Positions 18,010-27,292 are shown, counted from the first letter of the stretch. The stretch is DNA of 53,990 nt from Chryseosolibacter indicum (GCF_018598585.1 NZ_JAHESD010000038.1:1-53990), one strand, 5' to 3'. Numbers and translations: made by a program. The notes: generated by a model from the letters alone, not told the origin.

Positions 18010-19140
18010 ATGAGTGAATTAAAAACGACGATAAGATTTGCCAACAGCAGACGTGATTTCGTGACAACCCTTAACAAGAGGGTTAACGATTACTTTAAAA
18101 TTAATAACATTGCCAAGCATGCGAATAGCGAAATGATTATAAAGAGCATTTTTATGTTCTTACTGTATTTTATTCCATATACCTTAATCGTTACTAACGT
18201 AGTAACAGGAACGTTAGGTCTCGTGCTTATGGTGCTGATCATGGGTCTGGGCCTTGCGGGTGTTGGATTATCAGTTATGCATGATGCTAACCATGGAGCA
18301 TATTCAAAAAAGAATTGGGTGAATGATTTGATTGGTTATTCGTTGAATCTTATAGGTGCCAACGCCTTCAATTGGAAAATACAACATAATGTACTACATC
18401 ATTCTTATACTAACGTACATGAAGAAGATGAAGACATCAGCCCACGAGGTGTGCTGCGGTTAACGCCACATTCTGATTGGAAAAAAATGCATAAATATCA
18501 ATTTGTATATGCTTGGTTTTTATACGGCCTCATGACCATTGTATGGTTATTCTTCAAAGATTTCACAAGGTTATACAGGTATCAAAAAAGCGGGATGGTA
18601 GAAGCTCATAAAGGCAACGCAACAAGAGAGTGGCTCATCCTGTTTTCGACGAAACTCTTTTACGTCGGGTATATATTTGTAGTACCATTATTAACAACAT
18701 CACTATTGTGGTGGCAGATCATACTGGGTGTTATCGTTATGCATTACATAGCTGGTTTTATCCTTGCAATTATCTTCCAGCCAGCACATGTTATTGAAGG
18801 AACTGAATTTCCATTACCTGATGAAAATAAGACACTTCAAAACAATTGGGCAGTACACCAGTTGCTAACTACTACCAATTTCGGAAATAATAGCAGATGG
18901 TTCTCATGGTATGTGGGTGGTTTAAACTTTCAGATAGAACATCACTTATTTCCAAATATTTGCCACGTTCACTACCGGAAGATTTCAGGAATTGTAAAAG
19001 CAACTGCACAGGAATTTGGGCTACCCTATAAGACGTCCCGCACGTTTTTGGCTGCATTGGCCGGACACGCAAGATTACTGAAGCAGTTGGGAGCTCGGCC
19101 GTCACTGATTCCGGTGCATTCCCAACAAAAGCATTCGTAA
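18010..19140 (+). CDS. Membrane fatty-acid (acyl-CoA/acyl-lipid) desaturase
   Basis: A 376-aa di-iron desaturase that inserts a double bond into fatty acyl chains in the membrane and so raises fluidity. The three histidine boxes are HDANH (91-95), HNVLHH (126-131) and QIEHH (308-312), the last with Q in place of the first H, as in front-end (delta-5/delta-6-type) desaturases. Hydrophobic segments lie at about 46-90, 163-182, 213-230 and 234-257. There is no fused cytochrome b5 domain. It is 15 bases behind the DEAD-box helicase gene and just ahead of two small genes, which fits a cold-response operon. The exact position of desaturation cannot be told from sequence. Confidence 0.9.
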   Translation: MSELKTTIRFANSRRDFVTTLNKRVNDYFKINNIAKHANSEMIIKSIFMFLLYFIPYTLIVTNVVTGTLGLVLMVLIMGLGLAGVGLSVMHDANHGAYSKKNWVNDLIGYSLNLIGANAFNWKIQHNVLHHSYTNVHEEDEDISPRGVLRLTPHSDWKKMHKYQFVYAWFLYGLMTIVWLFFKDFTRLYRYQKSGMVEAHKGNATREWLILFSTKLFYVGYIFVVPLLTTSLLWWQIILGVIVMHYIAGFILAIIFQPAHVIEGTEFPLPDENKTLQNNWAVHQLLTTTNFGNNSRWFSWYVGGLNFQIEHHLFPNICHVHYRKISGIVKATAQEFGLPYKTSRTFLAALAGHARLLKQLGARPSLIPVHSQQKHS

Positions 19141-19170
19141 AACAACAAAGCTGGTTCACTATGTAATTGA

Positions 19171-19452
19171 ATGATCATGGCACAACGAATAATAGACAGG
19201 AGTTATGTAGGGGAAGTGCTTCAACACATCTATACGAGTGAGCTTAATATTAAGGTAACATTGTTCTCGGAAAAGGGTTATTTCTATATTGCAAATGAAG
19301 ATCACAAATTGCCGTTGCATGGCACGACAATTGAAGAGGCAGTAACAGATCTTGCCTTTCGCATTGCAAAAGAATTTCCTTCCTCTGGTTTTGCACACTG
19401 GTGGAGTTTAAATTTTCAAGCGCAGGACTTTAATAAAAAAAGAAACAATTAG
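19171..19452 (+). CDS. Hypothetical protein (93 aa)
   Basis: A small soluble protein of alternating strands and helices (NIKVTLFSEKGYFYIANEDH, then a helix TIEEAVTDLAFRIAKEF), without signal peptide or membrane segment. It begins 30 bases after the desaturase stop and ends 10 bases before the next small gene, so it is probably in the same operon. A second ATG at 19177 would remove two residues. I recognise no family. Confidence 0.6.
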   Translation: MIMAQRIIDRSYVGEVLQHIYTSELNIKVTLFSEKGYFYIANEDHKLPLHGTTIEEAVTDLAFRIAKEFPSSGFAHWWSLNFQAQDFNKKRNN

Positions 19453-19462
19453 AACCATATTA

Positions 19463-19762
19463 ATGGTAAATTACATCAATCAACCTTACAAAATCGTTAC
19501 GTCTAAGCAAAAGAGGTATGAAGCACATTACAAAATACCCGCTGGTAATGTAGTGGTTATACCAGTCAGAGAATTGGGTGAAGAAGTGTTATGTGATATT
19601 CGCTGGGAAGATAGTAACGGTGAATTACAGGTAATACATCACGCAATGTTTATTAAAGGAAACCTTACACCGCTCAATGCCATGCTTGATATCAAACTTT
19701 TTGATATTTGGAGTGCTCATTATAAATCATTAGTTATTCAAGAAGACACAGCCCAAATCTGA
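19463..19762 (+). CDS. Hypothetical protein (99 aa)
   Basis: A small soluble, mostly beta protein (for example AHYKIPAGNVVVIPVRELGE and LCDIRWEDSNGELQVIHHAM) with no signal or membrane segment. It begins 10 bases after the previous small gene, in the desaturase operon, and is followed by a separate RNA-binding-protein gene. No family recognised. Confidence 0.6.
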   Translation: MVNYINQPYKIVTSKQKRYEAHYKIPAGNVVVIPVRELGEEVLCDIRWEDSNGELQVIHHAMFIKGNLTPLNAMLDIKLFDIWSAHYKSLVIQEDTAQI

Positions 19763-19867
19763 TTATAAAGCAGCCTTAATAAATTATCTAGCAATAATTC
19801 AGGTACAAAGTAAATTTTTAAGGCCAATTCATAGAACACACATCAATTATTTTAATACTTTTATCAA

Positions 19868-20215
19868 ATGAACATTTATGTAGCCAACATCTCGTTTAAA
19901 TCAACAGAACAAGATTTAAGAGAACTATTTGAACAACATGGCGAAGTTTCGTCAGTTAAGATCATTACAGACAGAGACACACAACGTAGTCGTGGTTTTG
20001 GTTTTGTTGAAATGCCTGATAGCGAATCAGCTAAGCAAGCAATAAACGAGTTGAATGGATTCAATTTCCAAGGCAAGGAGTTAATGGTTAATGAAGCTAG
20101 ACCTAAGACTGATTCACCAGGCGGTGGTTACGGAAACCGTAGTGGTGGTGGTTATGGAAACCGCAGCGGCGGAGGTTCTGGAAACCGCGGTGGCGGTGGA
20201 TTTAAGAAGTGGTAA
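19868..20215 (+). CDS. Glycine-rich RNA-binding protein with one RRM domain
   Basis: A 115-aa RNA-binding protein. The RRM covers residues 1-79 with RNP2 IYVANI (3-8) and RNP1 RSRGFGFVEM (40-49), followed by a tail of Gly-Asn-Arg repeats (GGGYGNRSGGGYGNRSGGG) ending in FKKW. Small RRM proteins of this form in Bacteroidota and cyanobacteria are linked to cold and stress and act as RNA chaperones or post-transcriptional regulators. The repeats in the tail are also repeated at DNA level (20118-20200). It lies next to a helicase-desaturase operon, which supports a cold-related role. A strong terminator follows. Confidence 0.92.
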   Translation: MNIYVANISFKSTEQDLRELFEQHGEVSSVKIITDRDTQRSRGFGFVEMPDSESAKQAINELNGFNFQGKELMVNEARPKTDSPGGGYGNRSGGGYGNRSGGGSGNRGGGGFKKW

Positions 20216-20236
20216 TCTTATATACTGATAAAATGG

Positions 20237-20266
20237 AAGCGGAGCTAAATAAGCTCCGCTTTTTTA
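20237..20266. terminator. Terminator between the RRM gene and the SusD gene
   Basis: AAGCGGAGCT (20237-20246) pairs perfectly with AGCTCCGCTT (20252-20261) and runs into TTTTTT. It ends the RRM transcript and probably also the convergent SusC/SusD transcript. Confidence 0.9.
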
Positions 20267-20283
20267 TTTAATTCTTCAAATGA

Positions 20284-21624
20284 TTACTCGTAGGCGGAAT
20301 TCTGACCGAGGTTTTTGTTTAGCTCCCGCTCACCCTGAGGTATAGGAAATATAAATCGATCTTGCGAGGGGGTTTCCATCATCTCCGTTAGTGCAAGGCC
20401 AGTGCGTGTATAGTCATACCAGGCTTCGCCCTCAAACATTAGTTCAAGGCGCTTCTCGCGTTGCACTGCATTGATAAAAGAATTAAGATCATAGGTAGTT
20501 TCATCTGGTGTTGTCAACCCTGCACGATCTCTTATCTTCTTGTAGTATAAGTAGGGCTCGCCAAGTTGGCTCATATTTACCCGGGCAAGAGCCTCTGCAT
20601 AAATCAGGAAAATTTCTGATAATCGTATTACTGGTACGTTCTGCGTAGCTGGATTGTAATTTCTAAATTTACCAATATACTTTATATCATTCTCCGTATT
20701 GATTGTAAAGTCTCTGCGTTGATCATTCGGTTCAAACATGTTATAAACCTTGTCAGATGCAAAAAATAATGCAGCACCTGTTGGATTACTTACGCTGGCA
20801 AGTGTGTTGGTACCCTGTTCATCGAACTGAAGTTCAAAAATAGATTCACTGCTATTTTCATTAAGCCATATAGAACCATAATCATCAACAGGTAAATAGC
20901 CACCATTCTCAATTACATCTTTGGCATAAAAAATTGCCATATTATCGTTACCTGCATACAAATATACTTTAGCAAGTAAAGCTTTTGCTGCATATTGGGT
21001 TGCCCTGCCTTTATTTATACTCTCTGATCCGTTGTAACTACGAGGCAGGTTAACCGCATCTCTCAGGTCTTCGATAATATTTTCATATACCACATGTGCT
21101 TGCGTGCGGGATACATTGAAGTTGGATGAAGATGTTGTTGGTAAAGTAATGAGTGGTACATCTCCCCAGCTTCTTACCATGTTAAAGTAAGTCAGCGCTC
21201 TTAGAAACTTAGCTTCCCGAATCAATTGTGCCTGAAATTCTTCTGCCGTAAAATTATTCATGAGAGGAACCTGCTCGATAACATTGTTGGCTGCATTAAT
21301 GATACTGTAGGACTGAGCCCAGATGTTCGCTACCCATGGATTATCAATTCTGATCTCATTGCTTTGAAAGTTTACGTACTCGGGGTAGCTCATGGCGTGC
21401 CTTACATGCCCGGCGGCAAACTCAGGAACAATTATCATTGACTGACCATAATAAAAGGGTGACTCCATCAGGCGGTAGATGCCAAGCACTGCAGCCTCTG
21501 CGCTGTTCTGATTATCAAAATACTCTTCAGAAGCGATTTGATCGATAGGTGTTTTATCAAGGAAATCATCGCAAGATGAAAGTGTAATCACAAAAACGAG
21601 AATAAGAAATATATGTTGACGCAT
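20284..21624 (-). CDS. SusD/RagB family nutrient-binding outer-membrane lipoprotein
   Basis: A 446-aa lipoprotein: the signal MRQHIFLILVFVITLSSC ends in a lipobox with Cys18. It then shows SusD-family features: DDFLDKTP after the cysteine, SAEAAVLGIYRLM, AKFLRALTYFNMVRSWGDVPL, and the terminal FIFPIPQGERELNKNLGQN motif. SusD proteins sit on the cell surface as a lid over the SusC channel and bind the nutrient. It starts 22 bases after the SusC-like stop, in the usual SusC-SusD order. No glycoside hydrolase, peptidase or sigma/anti-sigma gene lies beside the pair, so the nutrient cannot be inferred. Confidence 0.93.
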   Translation of the reverse strand: MRQHIFLILVFVITLSSCDDFLDKTPIDQIASEEYFDNQNSAEAAVLGIYRLMESPFYYGQSMIIVPEFAAGHVRHAMSYPEYVNFQSNEIRIDNPWVANIWAQSYSIINAANNVIEQVPLMNNFTAEEFQAQLIREAKFLRALTYFNMVRSWGDVPLITLPTTSSSNFNVSRTQAHVVYENIIEDLRDAVNLPRSYNGSESINKGRATQYAAKALLAKVYLYAGNDNMAIFYAKDVIENGGYLPVDDYGSIWLNENSSESIFELQFDEQGTNTLASVSNPTGAALFFASDKVYNMFEPNDQRRDFTINTENDIKYIGKFRNYNPATQNVPVIRLSEIFLIYAEALARVNMSQLGEPYLYYKKIRDRAGLTTPDETTYDLNSFINAVQREKRLELMFEGEAWYDYTRTGLALTEMMETPSQDRFIFPIPQGERELNKNLGQNSAYE

Positions 21625-21646
21625 AATGTATGTTCAGGTTAAAGCA

Positions 21647-24600
21647 TTAAAAGGTAAGTGTAATACCACTTGTAAACATTCTGGGTTGCGGATAGCTTCC
21701 GTAATCGTAACCATAAGTCAATCCGGCGTTAGCACCTCCATGCGAGGAGCTTACTTCAGGATCATAACCACGATATTTTGTAAAAACATAAGCGTTCTGT
21801 ACAGTAGCGTAGAGGCGAAGACTATTAATATTCAATCGATTGGTAATCTTCGTTGGTAAGGTATAGCCTAAGGTAATATTGCGTAAGCGGAAGAAAGATC
21901 CATCTTCTACAAATCGGCTTGATACTGTGCCATTATCAAAATTAGAAGGTGTAGGGCGAGGAACATCCGTGACATCTCCAGGCTCTCTCCATCGTCTGTT
22001 CCAATCCGTTAATCCATTATTGCTGTCACTGCTTCCGGAAAGTACAGTAAAGAGGTTGTAATTGAATACATCATTACCATAAGTAAACTGTCCCATAATG
22101 CTAAGGTCAAACCCTTTGTAGAAGAACGTATTGGTAATGCCACCAAAGAATTTTGGATTAGGGTTCCCAATAATTCGTTTGTCTTCACCACGTGAAGGAG
22201 GGCCAACGGTACCGTCATTTCTCGCGTAGTCGATCATGCCTGTTTCCGGATTTACGCCAATCATTTTCCATCCATAGAATGAGCCAATGGGCACGCCTTC
22301 ACGGGCGATATTCAAATTGCCGACACCACCATAAATATCACCTTCGGGTAACTCCAGGATTTTATTCCTGTTAAAGGTCATGTTAAGCGAGGTATTCCAG
22401 CTAAATTCTCCGACAATGTTTTTTGTAGTCAGTTCAAATTCAAAACCTTTATTTTCGATTTCGCCTACGTTACTAACCAACGACTGAAAACCAGATGTTT
22501 TTGGGATCTGAATTCCGATTAAAAGGTCAGATGTTTTCTTATAGTAATAATCGGCAAGTAGAGAAATTCGGTCATTAAACAAACCAACGTCAATTCCAAT
22601 ATCGAGCTGCGAGGTTTTCTCCCAGCCCAAGTTTCTATCGCCTAGTGCACTTGGAACAAAGCCTGCAGTATTCAGGTAGTTGTTTCCGGAAGAATACAAT
22701 GAGTAGCTGGCATAGTTAAGTATGTTTTGATTACCTGTAATGCCCCAGCTGGTACGTAGCTTTAAGTTGTTGATCTTTGATACTGGTTTTAAAAAAGACT
22801 CTTCTGATATGCGCCAGGCCGCCGCAACCGAAGGGAACATGCCATACTTGTTATCAACGCCAAATCTTGAAGAACCATCTACTCTGAAGTTAGCCGTTAA
22901 GAGATACCGGTTTTTAAAGCCATAGTTAACACGAGAGAAGTAAGATAAAATAGCCCACTCCTGTATCGTGGCTGCCGCACCGGATAAGGTACCCCCTGCT
23001 GATACAATAGGTATATCGTTACTTGCGAAGTTTGATCTTCTCGCATCAACAAAAGAGTACTTTGATTCCTGGAAAGAAATGCCACCAAGTACATTGATTT
23101 TGTGTTGTGCAAGCTGCTTATCGAAGGTAAGTGTATTTTCATTGACCCATAACTGATCTTTTGTACTGCGATTAGCACCAATGCCCCTTGAGCTGGCAAA
23201 TGACTTGATATAATCAGGAGGCATAAAGAATGTTTCATCAATATAGCTCATGTCAACGCCCCAATTGGTTTTGAAACTTAGGGCAGGTGTTATCTTATAT
23301 TCAACAAAAGCATTAGTCAGTACCCTGAAGGTTTCCGCTGTATTTACAGGCAGGGTAAGCATAGCTACAGGATTTTCACGTGCGGTGTTTATGGCATCGA
23401 AAGCAAATGTTCCGTCTGCGTTATAAACAGGCACGTTGGGTGGTGTAACAATACCATTTTTGGTTGAGCCTTCTTTGGAGTTTTCTTCTTGTACACGGTC
23501 ATTAACTGCTCTTGTTAAATTAACATTCATGCTGAACTTAAGCTTATCATTGAACTGATGGTCAACGTTAAGTCGCGCACTTAATCTACTAAAGGCAGAA
23601 TTGAGAATAATACCTTGCTGATTATAGTATCCGATGGAAGAGTAGTATTGAGTTTTGTCGGAGCCACCAGAAGCAGATAATTCATAATTCTGAATAGGAG
23701 CAGTGCGGAAAATCTCATTCTGCCAGTCAGTATTTACATCGGTACGAAGAATACTTTCAGGCACGGGAGTTCCTTTGTAGCTGTAATAGTCCTGCATGTA
23801 CGAAATATAGTCCGCTGTATTCATCAACTTATATTTGCGTTCACTCGGCATCTGCGAAAAGCCAGTATAGGCATTCAGGCTTATGGTATTAGAGTTTCTG
23901 CTTCCGCGTTTGGTAGTAATAAGAATAACACCATTGGCAGCGCGTGCTCCATAGATGGATGAAGAGGCGGCGTCTTTCAAAACTTCTACGCTCTCAATAT
24001 CAGTAGGGTTAATGGACGAAAGAATGTTTATGCCTTGTGTACCGCCACCAAAGTTAAAGTCACTACCACCCACAAAGTTGGTACTGCTATTCACGGGGAT
24101 TCCATCAACAACATACAAAGGATCAGAACCTGCATTGATTGAGCTTGTACCACGAATGCGGATACTTACACCACCACCTGGCGAACCAGATTTCTGTGTT
24201 ACCTGAACACCACCTGCTTTTCCCTGAATTGCTTGTGTTATGCTTGGCAGCGGATCTTTTTCTATCATGTTACTACCAATGGTTGAAACAGCGCTGGTTA
24301 AGCTTGCGCGATCCATTGTTCCATATCCAACCACAACAACTTCGTTAAGTACTTCACTTTCCGCGCTAAGCGATACATTAACTGAAGTTCGGCCGTTAAT
24401 GGATATTTCTTTCGTCTGCATTCCCACAAAGGAAAATATGAGTACCGCATTGCCAGGTGCCATTATACTAAACGCACCATTGATATCAGTTACCGATCCT
24501 ATAGAAGTGTTTTTGAGGAGAACATTCACTCCTGGTATAGGCTCAAGGTTGTCAGCTGAGGTTACTATCCCCGTTACTTTAACCTGAGAAGATGGTTCTC

Positions 24601-24760
24601 GTGGCGGTGTTTTGATTGTATTACCCTGAGTATGCTGAACAGCGCCAACAACTGTGTCTACAACAACTGCGGACGAGGAGTCCTGTATCTGAAGCGCGTT
24701 CCCCTTTAGCCCGTGCAGTAAAAAAAGCCATAATAGATAAACGTAAAGATTAATTTTCAT
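21647..24760 (-). CDS. SusC/RagA family TonB-linked outer-membrane transporter
   Basis: A 1037-aa outer-membrane nutrient channel. After a signal peptide (1-22) and a linker of about 35 residues comes a carboxypeptidase-regulatory-like beta domain (about 59-133, VKVTGIVTSADNLEPIPGVN), the SusC-typical EVVVVGYG segment (140-147), a plug domain (SITQAIQGKAGGVQVTQKSG and VEVLKDAASSSIYGARAANG) and a 22-strand barrel ending in FTSGITLTF. It draws energy from TonB and pairs with the downstream SusD lipoprotein. No N-terminal STN domain is seen, so control through an anti-sigma factor is unlikely. Repeats that could bind a regulator lie about 160-210 bases upstream. Confidence 0.94.
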   Translation of the reverse strand: MKINLYVYLLWLFLLHGLKGNALQIQDSSSAVVVDTVVGAVQHTQGNTIKTPPREPSSQVKVTGIVTSADNLEPIPGVNVLLKNTSIGSVTDINGAFSIMAPGNAVLIFSFVGMQTKEISINGRTSVNVSLSAESEVLNEVVVVGYGTMDRASLTSAVSTIGSNMIEKDPLPSITQAIQGKAGGVQVTQKSGSPGGGVSIRIRGTSSINAGSDPLYVVDGIPVNSSTNFVGGSDFNFGGGTQGINILSSINPTDIESVEVLKDAASSSIYGARAANGVILITTKRGSRNSNTISLNAYTGFSQMPSERKYKLMNTADYISYMQDYYSYKGTPVPESILRTDVNTDWQNEIFRTAPIQNYELSASGGSDKTQYYSSIGYYNQQGIILNSAFSRLSARLNVDHQFNDKLKFSMNVNLTRAVNDRVQEENSKEGSTKNGIVTPPNVPVYNADGTFAFDAINTARENPVAMLTLPVNTAETFRVLTNAFVEYKITPALSFKTNWGVDMSYIDETFFMPPDYIKSFASSRGIGANRSTKDQLWVNENTLTFDKQLAQHKINVLGGISFQESKYSFVDARRSNFASNDIPIVSAGGTLSGAAATIQEWAILSYFSRVNYGFKNRYLLTANFRVDGSSRFGVDNKYGMFPSVAAAWRISEESFLKPVSKINNLKLRTSWGITGNQNILNYASYSLYSSGNNYLNTAGFVPSALGDRNLGWEKTSQLDIGIDVGLFNDRISLLADYYYKKTSDLLIGIQIPKTSGFQSLVSNVGEIENKGFEFELTTKNIVGEFSWNTSLNMTFNRNKILELPEGDIYGGVGNLNIAREGVPIGSFYGWKMIGVNPETGMIDYARNDGTVGPPSRGEDKRIIGNPNPKFFGGITNTFFYKGFDLSIMGQFTYGNDVFNYNLFTVLSGSSDSNNGLTDWNRRWREPGDVTDVPRPTPSNFDNGTVSSRFVEDGSFFRLRNITLGYTLPTKITNRLNINSLRLYATVQNAYVFTKYRGYDPEVSSSHGGANAGLTYGYDYGSYPQPRMFTSGITLTF

Positions 24761-25317
24761 GCTACTGGTTTAAAGTCATTTCTATGACAGCGGCTGTTGG
24801 CAAGGGCTATGCCGGTAAGCCAGTAGATCGCATTTTTAATTATAGGTGGTTGCCGAAAACGGTTTTTAGCCGCTTTTACAGGGACTTACGGAATTGGCTG
24901 TAAGATGTACGAACTAGTTTAAATTGTCGGTTTAATGGAAATTGTCGGCAGTTTGTAGCAATATGCTACAGCTGCTTAGACTTAGTCTTTAATAACTTCG
25001 AAAAAGTAAGGATTGGGAACTACTGGGTGCAGAGAAGGTATCGTGTAGCATTAGTAGAGGTTCTGCCATTCTTCTGTCATCCTTGTATCAACTTGCATAA
25101 AAAGGCCTTTTTCATGAAAAATAATTGGATCTGCAGTGAATTATCACAGAAACAGCACTGATCCTTGTCCGGTGGCAGATGGGTAGTACTCTAAGGCCTG
25201 GCGTTAGCGTAGGGATGTATACAACTGCGAGATTACTGAGAGCGGGATTAGGACTTTAAGGGTTTATAACAGGCTGGCAAGGATGGGAGAAAATAAACAT
25301 TTCCTCACCAAATTTCG
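24761..25317. other. Intergenic stretch upstream of the SusC-like gene
   Basis: I see no gene in these 557 bases. They contain a 10-bp direct repeat (24921-24948) and a perfect palindrome (24954-24970), and otherwise no recognisable structure. The SusC/SusD promoter must lie here. Confidence 0.5.
24921..24970. promoter_or_regulatory. Direct repeat plus palindrome ahead of SusC/SusD
   Basis: AAATTGTCGG occurs at 24921-24930 and again at 24939-24948, an 18-bp period, which fits a dimeric regulator binding the same face of the helix. Next to it is the perfect inverted repeat TGTAGCA-ATA-TGCTACA (24954-24970). The promoter itself is not clear. Confidence 0.4.
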
Positions 25318-25509
25318 TTAAGCCTTCCTTTCTGCTACCATCTTCTTATAATCTGGCAGAATCTTTTCGTAAAGTGCCTCGTCTACTTTCTTTAAGGAGT
25401 TCATTAGACCGCCAATACCCGAATCCTTCAGGCTCACACGCTGTGCCCTGATGTCTTCCATTTTTTTGCGGATAGTGGCTTCCAGTTTAATCAGTTCTCT
25501 TTCAGTCAT
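25318..25509 (-). CDS. Small hypothetical protein (63 aa)
   Basis: A 63-aa charged helical protein beginning MTERELIKLEATIRKKMEDI, with a basic C-terminus (DYKKMVAERKA). The frame is open from a TTG at 25530, but ATG 25509 is the natural start. No signal or membrane segment. It is divergent from the HPF/RaiA gene and lies ahead of a long untranslated region before SusC. No family recognised; the sequence pattern looks coding. Confidence 0.55.
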   Translation of the reverse strand: MTERELIKLEATIRKKMEDIRAQRVSLKDSGIGGLMNSLKKVDEALYEKILPDYKKMVAERKA

Positions 25510-25666
25510 TAATATTGAATTGTGATACAAATTAAAGCAGTTGACTAAACTCTTTTGTTTTCTTCCAGAGATTTTTGTTTTGCTGGCCGTAACGCTGCAT
25601 CTGATAGACGCTTGGCAAGCCTTCGAAACGATTGAGTTACAAGTAATTTCAATGGATAAAAGTCGC

Positions 25667-25700
25667 TTGAAAAGGTGACGAATGTCATAGTTATACTTTG
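25667..25700 (+). promoter_or_regulatory. Possible promoter of the HPF/RaiA gene
   Basis: TTG at 25667-25669 and TATACTTTG at 25692-25700 resemble -33 and -7 elements with slightly long spacing. A start near 25707 would leave a leader of about 50 bases. Confidence 0.3.
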
Positions 25701-25758
25701 CGTCTGCTTTTACTTTTAAACCAAAACAAGCCCTGGTTAACCATTAAACCGTTTAAGT

Positions 25759-26085
25759 ATGAACATTAAAACACAGACACCCGGCTTTATAGCCACAGAT
25801 GAGCTTTTAAATTACATCAACGATCATGTTAGCAAACTAAGCATTGTAAGTGATAGAATTATAGAGGCACAGGTTTGCCTGAAAGTTGAAAAGTCTGATA
25901 CCCGTGAGAATAAGTTTTGTGAAGTAAAACTTGTAATTCCTGGTAATGACTTGTTTGCTTCTGCTCATAAACAATCTTTTGAAGAGGCAGTAACTACTTC
26001 CGTAAATGCATTGAGGCAACAGGTTGTAAAATGGAAGGAGTCACAAAATGCAAAGACTCAAAGAGGCGTAACTATAAAGGGATAG
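25759..26085 (+). CDS. raiA: Ribosome hibernation-promoting factor, HPF/RaiA family (short form)
   Basis: A 108-aa protein with the S30AE/HPF fold: LNYINDHVSKLSIVSDRIIEAQVCLKVEK, then CEVKLVIPGNDLFASAHKQSFEEAVTTSVNALRQQVVKWKE. The PGNDLFA and FEEAV segments are family hallmarks. Such proteins bind the 30S decoding centre in stationary phase or stress and silence or protect the ribosome. At this length it is the short form, with no C-terminal dimerisation domain. The downstream genes include a Usp-like protein, so this looks like a small stress cluster; 70 bases separate it from the next gene. Confidence 0.82.
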   Translation: MNIKTQTPGFIATDELLNYINDHVSKLSIVSDRIIEAQVCLKVEKSDTRENKFCEVKLVIPGNDLFASAHKQSFEEAVTTSVNALRQQVVKWKESQNAKTQRGVTIKG

Positions 26086-26155
26086 GTCGTTTTGTGAACC
26101 CAAAGCTTTTAAAAAATTATTGTAAGTATTATCAACATTAGACCATTAGTAAGTT

Positions 26156-26569
26156 ATGATTTCAGTAACGTCTGTCACCGATAAATATATCCTTCAGCCC
26201 ACACTTATCAACAAGCATAAGAAAACACTCGGGTGGCTTTCCGCCTCCTTATTATGGAAACGGGAAATTCATTTTTTCCAAAAGTTGCTCGATCAGTACG
26301 TGGTCAACTTTACAGCTATAGAAGACAAAAAGAAGGTTGATCACTTTCAAAGTATCATTACCTATTACGAGGGTGAGTTGATTGACAGCCTTATGGCAAA
26401 GCTGAGGCTTCATGAAAAGAAACTTGCAGAAATGCTTCAATCGGGAGAAGAGACCCGGATAGAATATTTTAAAGAACACGACAGCTTAATGGCAGAGCTG
26501 GAATCATTGAACGAACAAATAGTACAGTGCAAGGAAGAGCTGTATAGTTTTATTGAGAAGGTAATGTAA
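26156..26569 (+). CDS. Hypothetical coiled-coil protein (137 aa)
   Basis: A 137-aa soluble, mostly helical protein. Residues 65-135 look like a two-stranded coiled coil (for example SLMAKLRLHEKKLAEMLQSG and LMAELESLNEQIVQCKEELY). It has no signal peptide or membrane segment. It lies between the HPF/RaiA gene and the Usp-like gene, same strand, and may share their stress-related regulation. No family recognised. Confidence 0.6.
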   Translation: MISVTSVTDKYILQPTLINKHKKTLGWLSASLLWKREIHFFQKLLDQYVVNFTAIEDKKKVDHFQSIITYYEGELIDSLMAKLRLHEKKLAEMLQSGEETRIEYFKEHDSLMAELESLNEQIVQCKEELYSFIEKVM

Positions 26570-26696
26570 TATCGGTTTTAATACATCATCTACAGTATTC
26601 ATTGAGCGACAATGGCAGATATGATGTTAATCATTCTTACTGTTAACGCAAGTCATGTTCCTGGCAGTACAAGTTATTTAAGTTTGTCTGATCAGA

Positions 26697-27137
26697 ATGA
26701 TTATGAAGCCGATATTGTGTGTGATTGATTTTTCTACTGCTTCTGTAAATGTACTACAGACGGCATCCAGCTTTGCTGAAGAGACAAGCACGAGTTTATC
26801 CATTCTCCTTCCATTCAGGCTGGTTAGTAAAGACAAAAAGTATGATGTGCTCAAATTAAAGGCAAGTCTTTACGATCAGGCAGTGAAGTGGTTTTCATTC
26901 TTGGAGGAGCCTCTCATTCAAAAGCATATATCTTACGAAGTTCATATTGAAGTTGGATTTATTTCGGACCGCGTTAAGGCACATGTTGAAAGCGGTAATG
27001 TAAGCCTTATCGTTATTGGTAGTCAACAGGTAAAAGGTATATCGTTTGACCAGGGCGATGACCTAAAACAGCTTATAGATCAATTAAATATCCCTCTGCT
27101 CATAGTACCTGATAGTTCTGTTCCTATAGCAGCGTAA
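26697..27137 (+). CDS. Universal stress protein (Usp)-like protein
   Basis: A 146-aa single-domain protein with the Usp fold: strand PILCVIDFSTASVNVLQTAS at the N-terminus, central helix, strand YEVHIEVGFISDRVKAHVES, and the C-terminal SLIVIGSQQVKG with strand IPLLIVPD. The ATP-binding loop G-2x-G-9x-G(S/T) is not clearly kept, since GSQQVKG is followed by FDQGDDLK, so it may not bind ATP. An alternative ATG at 26703 removes two residues. It is the last of three small stress-type genes. Confidence 0.65.
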   Translation: MIMKPILCVIDFSTASVNVLQTASSFAEETSTSLSILLPFRLVSKDKKYDVLKLKASLYDQAVKWFSFLEEPLIQKHISYEVHIEVGFISDRVKAHVESGNVSLIVIGSQQVKGISFDQGDDLKQLIDQLNIPLLIVPDSSVPIAA

Positions 27138-27270
27138 TCAGTTTAGACAAGAAGCCTTCTTCATCCTAATTGCAGCTGTTTTTTAAAGCAAAAAGCCCCT
27201 TGGCTCTTGTATTAGACCCTTTTGAATGCCTTGGCTTGTCGCATTACCTTCTAAACTTAGTATTAATTTA

Positions 27271-27287
27271 TTTAGAATATTTCTATA
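27271..27287. promoter_or_regulatory. Upstream Fur/Irr-like operator (imperfect)
   Basis: TTTAGAATATTTCTATA follows the pattern TTTAGAA-N3-TTCTAAA with one mismatch in the second arm. It lies just upstream of the -33 region of the siderophore-receptor promoter. Confidence 0.45.
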
Positions 27288-27292
27288 TAAGC

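Noticed and set aside
20118-20200. Short GGTGGTTACGGAAACCG-like repeats as a regulatory array
   Set aside because: They encode the Gly-Asn-Arg tail of the RRM protein and need no other explanation.
23955-24587. Long frames antisense to the SusC-like gene
   Set aside because: They are shadows of the conserved coding frame on the opposite strand; no promoter or start context supports them.
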